Below, piece by piece: positions 48,346 through 59,627 of a stretch of 64,000 nucleotides of DNA. Below the pieces are notes generated by a model. That model ran no database searches. It worked only from the letters and a program-made list of their open reading frames with translations, and had not been told where the DNA came from. A program made the position numbers and the translations under genes. Each line of letters begins with the position of its first letter. The first letter of the stretch is position 1. The DNA comes from Anaeramoeba flamelloides (lineage: Eukaryota > Metamonada > Anaeramoebidae). Location of the stretch: the NCBI GenBank assembly GCA_027625915.1, contig JANTQA010000012.1, forward strand, positions 12,920,501 to 12,984,500, written 5' to 3'.

Positions 48346-48700
48346 ATTTTTTATATTTCACAAAGTAGACAAAATTCATTTCAATAGAGACTAACTTGAT
48401 ACAAAGTGATTTTTGTGAGAATTGTGATTGATCTAAAAAGAAAAAGACTCTTGTTGCGAAATTATTTCTCATTTCAAATCTGAATCTCTTGATGACAAAC
48501 AAAAAACAAAGAGATTTTTGTCAAATGAGTGAACCAAGAAAATTCATTCAAATTTTTGAAACAAAAACAGACAAAGGTATTTCCAAAATTAAAAAGATAA
48601 ATTAAAAATTAAAACGAATAAGACTTTCATTTTTTGAATTTTTTTCTCTTCCTAGCAAAATAACACTAAAAAAAAAGAAACAAAAATAAATAAGAAAAAA

Positions 48701-51700
48701 ATGTCAGAGACAATAATAGAATCTGTTGTGGGTATGGGTTTTGAAAGAAGCAAAGTCTTGAAGGCTATTGAAAATCTCTATGAACCAATCACTATTACGG
48801 AGATAATTGAAGAAATTCTGAATCCAAAGCAAGCCTCAACAGCAACAACAAACACAAACGTTCCAACTTCGTTCAACGAAGTCGTTGAACAAGGTACAAA
48901 TTTAAATACCACCGATCCTGAGACTTCGTTTAATAATAACCTTACAAGGCCAATACCGATTAGGCAGCAATATTTGTATAATGTGGATAATGGCGAAAAT
49001 CCAACGGAACTGCTTTCGTCAGAACACCCCAGAGACTCACACGTCGCTTTGGATGATATCAAGCATTTGTTTGATAACGATCCGATCCAAAATACCCACA
49101 GAAACAATCAGACAAACATAAACATAAATCAAAATACAAATGCAATGCTTGACTCAAAAACTTTTGAAAATGAAAATAATAATGTTGTTGATAAATCGCA
49201 ACAAGAAATTGAGAATTGGTGGGACATTCCTTGGCCAAAGAACCCATTTGAAAAAATCCGCATTGAAGGAACACCCTGCGGGCTCATAAATGTTGGCAAT
49301 ACTTGCTATGTGAATTCAATGATCCAAAGTTATTTTATGTTGCCACAGTTTCGAAAAAAAATTATACTCTTCGAGACAATTAACGAAGAAATCGAGAATT
49401 TAAATGACAAACAAAGTAATGAAAAAAAAATTGATTTACAAGAGTTAAAAATGATCGATCAACTCCAAAGGTTATTTTCGTCTATGATCTCTTCAAATCT
49501 AAGATTTGTCAATCCTAAAAGGACAATCAAAATGTTGTTTAATACTAATGATGTTGATGAATTTTTTAAATTTGGTCAACAAAATGATGTCTTGGAATTT
49601 CATGATAAGTTTTGTGAAAAAATTGAGCAGGGTATAAATTGTTTAATAAAATTAAAGAATTTAAAAGAACAGCCAATACAAACAGATCCAGAAAAAGAAG
49701 GAGAAAAAGAGCCAGAAAAAGAAGGAGAAAAACATAAAGATAAAGAAAAAGAAAAAGAAAAAGAAGAAAAAAAAGAAAAAAAAAAAGAAAAACAGCAACA
49801 ACAACAATCTAAAGAAATTGAAAAAGAAATTGAAAAAGAAACAAAAATCAAGACTGAAAAGGAAATTATTGAAAAAACATGGATGTCTGATTTATTTTAT
49901 GGAGAGTCTGCAATTTCCATTACAGGAATCGATGAACAAAAAAAAGAATTTGAATATATTAATCATGAAAAGTTAGGAAGAATTATTTTAGATATCAAAT
50001 ATGGAGATCTATATTCAAGTTTGGATTCTTATACTCTGGAAACGGGCATTAAATATAAAATACAATCAAAGTATAAGACGACTGTTTCAAAGGAAACAAG
50101 TTTTGAAAATTTACCCAAAATATTAATTTTCCAGTTACAAAGAGCAGTGTTTGATAAAAACACTTTACAAAGCAAAAAAAATAACCAACCTTTCAAATTT
50201 GAAAAGCAAATCTTTTTAGATCGATATATTTACAAAAATCTTGAGAAAAGAAGAAATTCTAGGATTCTTTTAAAAAAATTGAAATTGGAAAAAGAGGAAT
50301 TATTAAATGAATTAAAAAAGTTAAATAATTATAATGAAACAAATATGTCTTTAGTACAATCACTGAAGCACGTCGAAAAATATTTCAAGATAATAAATAA
50401 AGATGATGATGATGATGTTAACAGTGATTTAATTAAAGGTCAGAAAAGAAATGACTTAAATAGAGCAAAAACGATTATTTTTAAACATAAAACACAAATC
50501 AAAGAGAAAATTCAGAATTTAAATAATACTATCGCAGATATTCAAAATAAAATTAACAATATATTCGTCACAGAAAAAACGGTAGGATACACAATACATT
50601 CAGTTTTAATACACCGAGGAAATGTTCGAAGTGGTAAGTTGATTTTTTATTCTTTTTTTTTATTTTAAAAATATATATTTTGATATTTCAGTTTTTTTCT
50701 TCCCATATCTCTTTTTTAATTTAATATTCATTTACTAAGCTATCCCACAGTCAAAGTCTTTATGATTTTTATTCCCAACATGATTATAACAGTTCTATAA
50801 AATAACCATACATTATAATTACTAATAAATCATTCGCCCTTATATTAGAGCTTTTGATGATAAAATTTATTATCACGATATTAAGAAAAAATTCGTGATA
50901 ATATTAAAAAATCATGATTAGTCCTACTTTATCACTTAAAATCTCATAAAGTCGCGATATTCCACAAAAAATCGCGAAAAAAAGAAAATTATTTTTTTGA
51001 AATCAACTTACAAAAAATACCTTGAATTTTACAAAGATTTGAGACTTTTACAATACCTTTCCCCCCTTTAAAAATGTTAAAAAATGTTTGAAAGGGCTGT
51101 AAAGTGTTTTGTACTATCTTCAAGTGTTTGAAAAGTTTGAAAGACACAAAATCGATTATAAAAGATAATTATTTTTTTGAATAAAATAACTTTTGTTTCT
51201 TTCCATTTTTTTATTACCATTCTACAAAAAGTAAAAATTCCAAACGAATTTTATTATCAATCAAATAATCATCCATTTTGGAAGTGCACTTGATTATAAA
51301 ATAGATGTGTTTTTTTAAAATGGAGTTATTATCTTCATGAGTTAAATAACCAAAATAAAAGAATGAAGAGTAATTTTCTTTCTTATTGGGGATCGATCAA
51401 AAAGAACCCTTTAAAATATAGTTGTGTTTCCTGTCCAATACAAAGATAGTCAAAGAAGAATAAGAAGAAGAAAACAATTTTACAAAAAATCTAAATAATT
51501 GGTGATAATGTGGCTAGGTTTTTGTGAAAGCTTTTGAAGAGTTATCCAACTCATTTCAGCTTTCCTAGAATTTTGAAAATTTTTTCACCCTATAACACAT
51601 TCTTTTAAAGAATGTAAGAAGGATTGGTTCTTTTAGAAGCATTTTTTATTCAAGGCAATTTATTATAACACATAGACTGAGAAACAAAACTATTTTTCAA

Positions 51701-54700
51701 ATATGTTGACTCACTTTATAATGCTATTGGAACTTGTTTTGTATAGTTTTGAGGGCTTATTCCATATACTTATCAAAAAAATTTTTCAATTTTTAGATCA
51801 GAATCATTTTTTCTTGATTTTTCAAATTTTTGTTTTTTTTTATCTTTTTTCTTTTTCTTTTTTTTTGATCCTTTTTTTTTGAAGAAAGATCAAGTGGAAT
51901 CATAAAGTCGAAAAAAAAAATAATCTTTGAAAATACCAATAAACATTAAGAAAAATTGAGACGATTTAATGTCTTTTAAAATGTATATATTTATTATTAG
52001 CAAAAAATCTACTTATTAACACTTTTTTGTTAAAATTTCAGTAATAAAAATTCCATAATATTCATTTCAAAAATTGTGATTCACTTTTTTTTGGTTTTTG
52101 GCTTTATTTTTTGATAATTTTTAAAATATAAAGGTTTGGTATGTATTTATAATAATTAAAAAGTGAATTATTAATAAGATTTAATAATTAGTTGTTTTTA
52201 GAATATTATAAGGATATTTTTTTCAATTTATTATTTTAAGTGGAGTTAAAAATTTTAAATTCTAGTTTATATTTATCAAAATAAGCAAGTAATTAAAGAA
52301 ATATTTATCAAAATACAGAAATAGGGATGAAGAAAAATAGACAAAAACAAAAACTCTAGGAAATTTCGAGATTCAATTTAATCACATAACACTTTAGAGA
52401 AATTTAACAATACTTAAACAACCCTAGACGACCTTTCTATGTTAAAAGAAGGAGTACAAAAACAATACAAATCTTTAATTAAAGTTACTTGTACAAAATG
52501 TAAAAAAAAATTTCATATTTCACAATCGTTAAGTTTTCTCAACTTTTCTGTGAATTTATAAAATAAATATCTAAACCAAATTTCAAAAATTTAGACACAC
52601 TTTAAACAGTTGAAAGAATAACAATACTTCAATATACATTCAATTTGGAAATAATTTTGATTTTACAAACTATTTCATTTTTTGTCTTTTTTTGTTTTGT
52701 TTTCATTTCCTTTTTTTTACAGTTACGTAATCTGTTTCGTTAGATCTGGGGAATTCTTTCGATGGTTGATATACGTTTAGTGTTGAGTTTGTTGAATAGA
52801 AAAATCACAAAAAATTAGTGATGTTATCTTATCATTCGATCAATCAACGATTGTAGGTGAAGTTTCAACAAATTTACAATTAAATTTTTTTGTTCCACTC
52901 TTTTCATTATTTTGGTCACACCAATTTTTATTTTTTGTTTTATATTTTTTTACTTTTATTTGGATAAAAATGATTACTTATAAAAACATTCATAATGGTA
53001 AATTAAATGAGTTATAATATTAGGTTTGATAAAATACAATAAATTTTGATTTTTTTTACCTATTTTTGATTTTTTTGTGTTCAAATTTTTGGAATGGGAG
53101 TTTATTTCTAGAATAAAACAGAAAATCTTGAGAAAATAACTATTATTTATTTTTTTTTTTTTACAGAAAATTTCCGAATCAAATTTTTGATTTGATAACA
53201 TATAAATCTAAATTTTTTATTCAACATCTACCAGTCTATTAATCTTATTCTCTTCGATTCAGATTTCTGAAAAAAATAAAAATACTGTAGTCAAAATTTT
53301 CTTTGATAAATTAATCGATTATAAAATTCAAATTATTAATAATTACCTTGGGAATTTTAATAATTAAATTATATTATATCATTATACTAAAATAGGGCAT
53401 TATTTTTCATTTGTTTATGATTCTTTTAATGAGAATTGGTGGAAGTTTAATGATCGAGAGGTTACCATAATTGATGAAGAAGAAGCTATGAGGAGTTCAA
53501 TTGGTGAAAAGGACAGTACAACCAATGCATATTGTTTAATATATGTAACTTCTGATTTTGATAAAACTGATCTTAACAAATCTATAACTAATCATCGGAA
53601 AATAATTCCAACTGAAATTAAACAGGAAGTCCAACACCAAAATCAATTATTTCAACAAGAAGTGGAGAAATGGAAAAAGGAAGAAGAGAAAAAAAAAATC
53701 AAAAAAGAAATAGAAGAGTACGAAAGAATAATAAATAATAAAATTTCGATATTAGGCACTAAATTAAATGTACACAATTCAACGGCGAAAAGGTATCCAT
53801 TAAAAAGCTTAAAGTATTATATGATACTATGCAATAAAAAAAATATTTGTAAATATTTATTATTAAAAGAACATTTAAATCAAGTTAAAATGGAAAATGT
53901 TGAAGAAAATAATGATGAATTGGAAAAATTAATGGGGGTTGAATACGATGAAAATGAGATCGAAACAGAAAAGGAAAAGGAAAAGGAAAAGGAAATAGAA
54001 ATTGAAAGGGAAAAGAAAAAGAAAAAAATAATTAAAAAAATCATCAATCAAAATATTAATGAAATTACAAATGAAATACAACGAATTTCTTTTAATTATT
54101 CACGATTCTTAACTTGTCATGAGCTCCTTGTATCTGCTTTTAAAAATATGTACTCACATCGTTACAACCAAGCCCTTCTTGAAATTTACGCAATTATGAA
54201 AAAAGTTGAAAAATATCAAATTCAAGAAATGAATATTAACTTTAAAAATCTTTTAAATTTATGTATAAAAGAAATATATACTCAAACATATAAACAATTC
54301 AAAAATTTATTTTTAAATTTATATTTTGACAATTCAAATAAAAATAATTCCCCAATTAAGATTATTAAAATAGCTCACAAAATTTCACATTTAATTTCAC
54401 AAAGCAATATTCCTGAAAAAAAAGATCCAATTTTGCAAATTTTATTTCCAGAAATGATTCAAAAAAGCAAAAAGTTGCATTCAAACATGGTATCGAAATT
54501 ACAAAGGTTAAAATTAAAATTTAATAATACAGACAATATAGACTTGATCTCTCAAATTAATTCCATTCTTGAATTCTTTGAAAATAAAATACAATTCGAA
54601 TCCATAGAAATACCTCTACCCAATACAAACCAGATCCACAAAATTAAAAAAACTTTATATAAAGATTTTAAAAATAGTTACAGAAATATTTCTCATCGAT

Positions 54701-54714
54701 TCACAAATTTATAA
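48701..54714 (+). CDS. USP25/28-like ubiquitin-specific protease, two exons
   Basis: Exons 48701-50633 and 53396-54714, joined at G|GTAAGT and AATAG|GG in phase 1, give 1083 residues and a TAA stop. This is a C19 cysteine protease that removes ubiquitin from proteins. Residues 1-43 form a UBA-like domain (VVGMGFERSKVLKAIE). The Cys box is GLINVGNTCYVNSMIQS with the nucleophile at Cys202. The intron falls exactly before the catalytic His: the joined sequence reads VRSGHYFSFVYD (His646), followed by WWKFND (Asp664) and NAYCLIYV. Between the boxes lies a Lys/Glu low-complexity insert (about 325-390) and a coiled coil (about 515-620), where USP25/28 also carry an insertion. After the core, IIPTEIKQEVQHQNQLFQQE..EKW matches the USP25/28 signature, and a helical C-terminal part follows (about 850-1083). 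Family assignment is strong; exact orthology is less so. Confidence 0.92.
50848..51700 (+). mobile_element. M2 element, partial copy (right end lost)
   Basis: It starts GAGCTTTTGATGATAAAA after TA and carries ATCACGATA / TCGCGATA subterminal repeats and the interior landmarks CTTATTGGGGATCGATCA and AAATCTAAATAATTGGTGAT, in the same order as 12142-13270. The homology stops near 51700, where the M3 element begins; the expected TCATCAAAACCTC end is missing. Confidence 0.7.
51701..52262 (+). mobile_element. GACTCAC-ended MITE (family M3), copy in USP intron
   Basis: GTTGACTCACTTTATAATGC on the left, the internal terminus-like CAAAAATTGTGATTCACTT at about 52074-52092, and a decayed right end AAGTGGAGTTAAAAATTTTA. 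Homologous to the inverted copy at 34688-35282. Confidence 0.65.
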
Positions 54715-55739
54715 ATTAATAAAGTTTTTCAATAATATTTTTTTTTTATTTTTTATTTAATATTTTAATTTATGAGTAGCAAATGAAAAGAGAGTTAACT
54801 AATTGTTTAATTTACCTTATAGAACTGTAATCAAGAGAAGATGTTTTTATAAAAGTTTTTGTAAACTCTTTTACAAATGAAAGGGTACAGAAAATTTCAA
54901 GAATTATTCATAATTGAATCAAATTAATTGTAATATCATTCTAAAAACTAAGAAACTCTTTAAAATATACAAAACACTCAACTGAAGATTTAAAACTCAT
55001 TCAAACAAAACATTAAAAATTAAAATTAAATATTTTTAACAATTGATGTTCCCTTTTATTTGAAATGAGAAATCTCATCCGGTAACGTGTAGGTAAAAAA
55101 ATTATAAAGTCAAAAAAAAATCGTTGAACAAGGTAAATTAGGGAAAAGTTCTTTACATTTTATTGAAAACTCTTTATACGCCAAAATTTTGTTCTTTCAA
55201 GCCTTATTTTTCAATATAACCCTACAATTCATCTGGTTATTTTGTTGGAATTGTTTTTTTTTCTTTATTTTCAATTTTCTTTGTTACAGACATCAACCCA
55301 ATAATGACCTTTCAAAATTCCTATATCTAACTCATACAAAACCAATATTACAATGTTTCCATTTTTATACTGGCTGATTATTTCCAAATTGGTTTCTTCT
55401 TATCTTGTTTTTTTGATTCATCTTTTGTCAAATGCCTATAAATAAAAAGAACAAAAAATGAAAAATTGAATAACTAAAATAGATAATCAACAGATAATAA
55501 TTCCATTTTTAATAATCAAATTCAATAGAATTGATGATTTGAGAGGTGTGTCCTTTTGGTTGAAAAACGTTTATTTTGAAAAATTTTTTTAATAAATTTT
55601 TATTCATTTTTTGAAAACCAGAACCCAAAATTGTAAAACAATTAAATAAAAAAAATTGGAGAATAGATTTGAATTTCATTGATAAATTTTTATAAAACTT
55701 TCATGGAATTTAGATTATTTAATCAACTTCACCTCTCTT

Positions 55740-56950
55740 TATTTTGTTGATTTATATTTGAATTGAAAGGAAGAAGTCAAAATAATAACAAAATAGATTT
55801 TTTTTTAGAAATAAATTTTCAAAAAGAAAAAATCTTTAAAATTATAAAAGATTTGGGAATGAATCAAAATATAAATAAAACAAAAAAAACTTTAATTCCA
55901 AAAGAAATTTTATATCTTGGGATTTGGCTCAATAAAAAAAGACTTTTAAAATATAACCTCGAAAAGGTTAAAAAAAAGTTCAAAAATCTAGTCAATATTT
56001 TAGAATAAAAAAAATTTACTAATGTATTAAAAATTCACTTTTTTAAATCCATTTTACACCGTCAACTATTATATGGATTAGAAATATTTGATTAAACTAA
56101 AAATGATTTTAATAGAATCGGTGATACTTGGATAAATAAAAAGGTCATTAAATTCCTCTTATTAATAAATCCATACTCTCCCAGACTTATTTATAAAACA
56201 GAAGCAAAAATTGATTCACTAAGTATAACAATATATAAGAGTAAAGAAAAATTAATTCAAAAAGTAAATTTTTTAGGATTCGAAAAACTAATTAAACTTC
56301 TGTCATTTAGAGAAAAAGAAGTTGAAAATATTAACTGGAAATCAAAAACATTAAAAGATTTTAATTAGAATTAGATAACTATCGAATTAATCAATTAAAA
56401 AATAGTCCAAGTCAAAAAGTATGAAAATTTCTAAAAATTATTAATATTCAAGGAAATATTAATAAACAACAAAAATATTGAAAATGGAAAGGCTCTACCC
56501 CAATCTTAAAACTTAGAACATTCACAAATTATTTAAACAGGGATTATTATGTTATGAATGAAGATAAATCAAAATTTTGTAAATTATACTAAAAAATAAA
56601 TAATTTAGATGTCATTGAAGATTTGGATCATTTTCTCTGTGATCGTGTCTAGGTTTTCCAGGATTCAAAAGAATTGCCTAAAATATTTGATTTTACTCTA
56701 TTCTTTTAAATTCTGGAAAACCTAACGACTGCCCATCCTATGAAAATAATCTTAAAATCTGGATATATAAATTAAAAACAATCAATATATCTCATATATT
56801 AAAAAACAATAATATTTTTAATATTATTAAAAGAAAAATTTCATAACTTTATTAACCCTAGTGGAAAATAAAAGTATATGTAAATCTTGAAAAATATTTC
56901 TAAATCACAATTTAGGAATTCCGGAAAACAAGAGGAACTAAAAACTCCCC
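55740..56950 (+). mobile_element. 5'-truncated LINE copy, degenerate
   Basis: It begins just after the position of the reverse-transcriptase YADD motif and continues to the C-terminus. Readable blocks are LEINFQKEKIFKIIKDLGMN (55805-55865), EILYLGIWLNKKRLLKYNLE, LLYGLEIFD, SPRLIYKTEAKIDS (about 56177-56218) and DLDHFLCD..CPSYENNLKIW (about 56620-56765), parallel to the longer element at 36.9-40.2 kb (IHSPRLIYKTEAKID, FDHFLWDCPAYKINRKIW). Several stops and frame changes are present. The truncated 5' end is typical of target-primed insertion. A hairpin element splits the zinc-knuckle codons. Confidence 0.85.
56644..56729. mobile_element. Tiny hairpin element (family M5) inserted in the LINE
   Basis: About 86 bp sit precisely between the LINE codons for DHFLCD and CPSY. 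The left arm CTAGGTTTTCCAGGATTCAA and right arm TTAAATTCTGGAAAACCTAA, ending CGAC, are inverses with few mismatches over about 30 bp. Removing it restores alignment with the other LINE, so this was an insertion into the LINE. Confidence 0.8.
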
Positions 56951-57832
56951 CCTTAAACAATAAAAAAAAAAATTATCTTTTTTTTTATTTCAAAATCAAG
57001 ACTTTCCAGCATAAAACAACAAATATATTTTCCCATTTTTAAGAATTAACTAAGTTTTTATTAAAAATAATAGGAAATTTTTTTATTATATATTGGAAAA
57101 TGTGAATTTTTCAATTTAAAAAATAGACTCAAATTAATTAATTGATAGATGAGGTAAACTTATTCATTTCCTAAGATACAACACAAATTAAAATAGAAAT
57201 ATTAATCGATATCTCATTAAGATTTTATTTTATTTACAATAAATACTAATCCAGTAAGTGTATTTTTAAGGACTTATACGTGTATTGTTAAATTATTAAA
57301 ACGAAAAAAATCAAAATTATTTTTTTCAAAATTATTACTAAAAATGTTTTTATGAATAAAAATTGGAAAATATTTTGATGAACTTACGTCTCACTTTAAA
57401 TCAGTTTTGATCAAAAGATTTTAATAGATAATTTGGGAAATTGCAGACCTCGTCCTTAAATAAAAGAAAAAAAATAGAGCAGTTAATCTTCACATAAATC
57501 TGTAAAAATTATCACAACGCTTTTCCATTGTTCTTCTCATTTAAAAAAGGAATTCTCAATGAGGTAGAAGAGAATTTGTATCTCAATCTATTTATTGCTT
57601 GAACTTTTTTTTTTATTATCCTTATTGAAATTTAAATTTGTTGTTCAAAGAATCCCAGGTGTAAAATAGTTACATAATTAAAATAGGATAATAGTCTCGA
57701 ATATTTTCTGATTTAAATTTCAAATATCGGTATATCATGAGTGTCTTACTTAATCTCTTGATCACAAGTTGTTGTTCCCCAAATTAAAGAAATTATTCTT
57801 CATTTTTCTTACTTTTTCTTTCCTTCACAACC

Positions 57833-58618
57833 ATGAACAATACAAAGACCTCATCTTCGAAGATTTTGGAAGTAAAAATTGTTGATCAGTTTGGAAAAGA
57901 TTTTAAACAATTAATCGTCGAGTACGAAACCCCGTCAGCCATTTGTGGCTATGTTTCACCTGCGGTAGCTATACATTTATCACAAAATTTACAAGTTACT
58001 GAAGAATCCCAAATCGAAAGCGAAGCATTTGAAAACCAATTATCAATTTTACAAAAGTCCTCTACAATTATTGGTGGTGTAGAAAAAGCCATGAAATACA
58101 TCCAACAAGATCGTGACAATTATTTGAAAAATTATGACAAAGAATTTAAAAAACAATCTGAAAAGACCCATTACAAACGGGATTGGGTTGCAAATTATGA
58201 GATTGGTGATTTTATCAAAGCAAACCAATTACAGGATGTAATTTTTATTAGGCAACCAGAACCGCGGCCAAACACATTAAAGCATGAAGAATTTAGAAGG
58301 TATCTCCTTGAAAAGGACTTTTATCGTTTTGGTTTTTATTTTGAAAGGTTCAAAAGCGAAAACCAAAACCAATTTTTTTCTCCCTTACAATGGATCGAAT
58401 TTCAATTGCTTGGAGAGAAATTGTTAAACAAAACGTATGTCATCGATTTACAAGGGCATTTTTGTGCTTTACGGTTTTTGAAAATTAAAAAAAAAAAGTC
58501 ATCAGAACTACAACCAACAGTTGTTTTGTTTAACTCATTGATCAATTCAAATTATTCAAACCGCCCAATCTTAAAAAAGCTTGCTAAAATGGCCTTTGAA
58601 AATATATTCGCATATTAA
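57833..58618 (+). CDS. Conserved-looking protein, possible papain-fold cysteine peptidase
   Basis: 261 residues, single exon, ATG in a CAACCATGA context, TAA stop. No family is recognised with confidence. The order of conserved-looking elements suggests a papain-like peptidase: a Cys at the start of a helix (PSAICGYVSPAVAIHLSQ, Cys38), a long helical middle (YIQQDRDNYLKNY; EIGDFIKANQLQDVIFIR), then a strand with His (YVIDLQGHFCALRFLK, His209) and a following strand ending in Asn (TVVLFNSL, Asn234). The Cys-His-Asn order and the GHFCAL strand recall deubiquitinase-type folds (MINDY, ZUFSP/UFSP, Josephin), but no diagnostic motif of any one of them is present. No signal peptide or membrane segment, so probably cytosolic or nuclear. 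Codon use and GC content are higher than in the flanks, in favour of a real gene. The peptidase call is inference. Confidence 0.75.
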   Translation: MNNTKTSSSKILEVKIVDQFGKDFKQLIVEYETPSAICGYVSPAVAIHLSQNLQVTEESQIESEAFENQLSILQKSSTIIGGVEKAMKYIQQDRDNYLKNYDKEFKKQSEKTHYKRDWVANYEIGDFIKANQLQDVIFIRQPEPRPNTLKHEEFRRYLLEKDFYRFGFYFERFKSENQNQFFSPLQWIEFQLLGEKLLNKTYVIDLQGHFCALRFLKIKKKKSSELQPTVVLFNSLINSNYSNRPILKKLAKMAFENIFAY

Positions 58619-58924
58619 CATTTTTTCCTCCTTTAAATACACAATTTGTTTTTATTTTTTCTTTTATCTACATTTATTGAAGGAAAAAAAAATTTGAATG
58701 AATTTGAAAATAATTCATTTGACAAAAAATGTTTTTAAGGGTGGTGGTTACTCAGCCTTTTCTGATTTTTTGTACCAAAAAAAGAAATAAATTAAAATAT
58801 AATAAAGACTTTTTATTTTTATTCATAACATTCAAAAAAAACCGAAAATATCATTAAGGGGGCAGATACACCACAAAAGACTTCAAGATTCAAGTATTTT
58901 GTTCTTTATTGAAAATTATATTGG

Positions 58925-59622
58925 TGCTCTTAAGTGTCTATTCAATTACCGTGAATGTACTCCATACTCAGGTTGTGACCTGAGACTAAAAAGGGTATTG
59001 CTAAATAGTCCTTCTTTTGGTTGACAAAATTCAAATAACAAAAAAAAATTTCATTGGTCATCTTTGATAAAAAATTCAAAGAAGAAAAATAAGTTTAAAA
59101 GAGATCTCTATTTCAAAAAATCAAAATTTTAAAAAAAAAATTCATCTTTTCTCATTTTCTTTTTCCAAATGGTCAAATTTCTTTAATTTAAAACAAATTG
59201 CTTTCTTGAAGTTCACTATCAATTTAATTCGATTTAATCTGATTTGTGGTTATTTTGTAACTCTCTAAATTTGACCAAGTAAGGATTTTGTAATAGTCTT
59301 TGAGATAAAAAATAACTCATTTGAAAAATGAAAAAAAAGAAAAAAAAAATCACCAAGATCCCAAAAAGCACCAAAGAGAGACACTTCAAAACTGAAATAG
59401 TTGTTTTCGAAATTATAATTCATAACCATTCTAATTGGAAATTGAGTGTGGCTCTTTGAGACTTTTTTTCTAAAAATATCCTAATCTTTAGTTGTTGATT
59501 TTTGAAGATCGATCTTAAATCATAGGTTGGTTGGTTTTTGATTGGTGTTAGGTCCTCAATAAAATTACTAAAAAGTTTTTTTCCTTTTCAGAAAAAAAAA
59601 TTTCACCGTAATGACTCATCCT
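58925..59622 (+). repeat. Dispersed repeat R1, copy 2
   Basis: Second copy of 27310-28055, same orientation (AGACTAAAAAGGGTATTGCT to CACCGTAATGACTC). It ends a few bases before the fold-back element at 59628. Confidence 0.7.
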
Positions 59623-59627
59623 TAAGG

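Larger units (their letters stand above)
46672..48700. other. Divergent intergenic region between RasGEF (minus) and USP (plus) genes
   Basis: 2.0 kb shared upstream region of two divergently transcribed genes, so it probably holds both promoters; no TATA-like or initiator motif can be singled out in such A/T-rich DNA. It contains R7 copy 2 (47230-47465), an inverted repeat (47585-48020) and R6 copy 2 (48165-48345). Confidence 0.6.
50634..53395 (+). other. Intron of the USP gene, with two transposon fragments
   Basis: 2762 bp from GTAAGTTG to AAAATAG. It contains a partial M2 element (50848-51700) directly followed by an M3 element (51701-52262). The rest is A/T-rich; the frame at 52974-53201 on the minus strand has no similarity I recognise. 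Confidence 0.85.
54715..57832. other. Intergenic region with truncated LINE
   Basis: Between the USP stop and the start of the peptidase-like gene. The main content is a 5'-truncated LINE (55740-56950) with a hairpin inserted in it. The frame at 55189-55377 has no support. No promoter motif for the downstream gene is evident. Confidence 0.6.

Noticed and set aside
48778-49851. Minus-strand frames opposite the USP gene
   Set aside because: Shadows; Phe/Ser-rich because the sense strand is Lys/Glu-rich.
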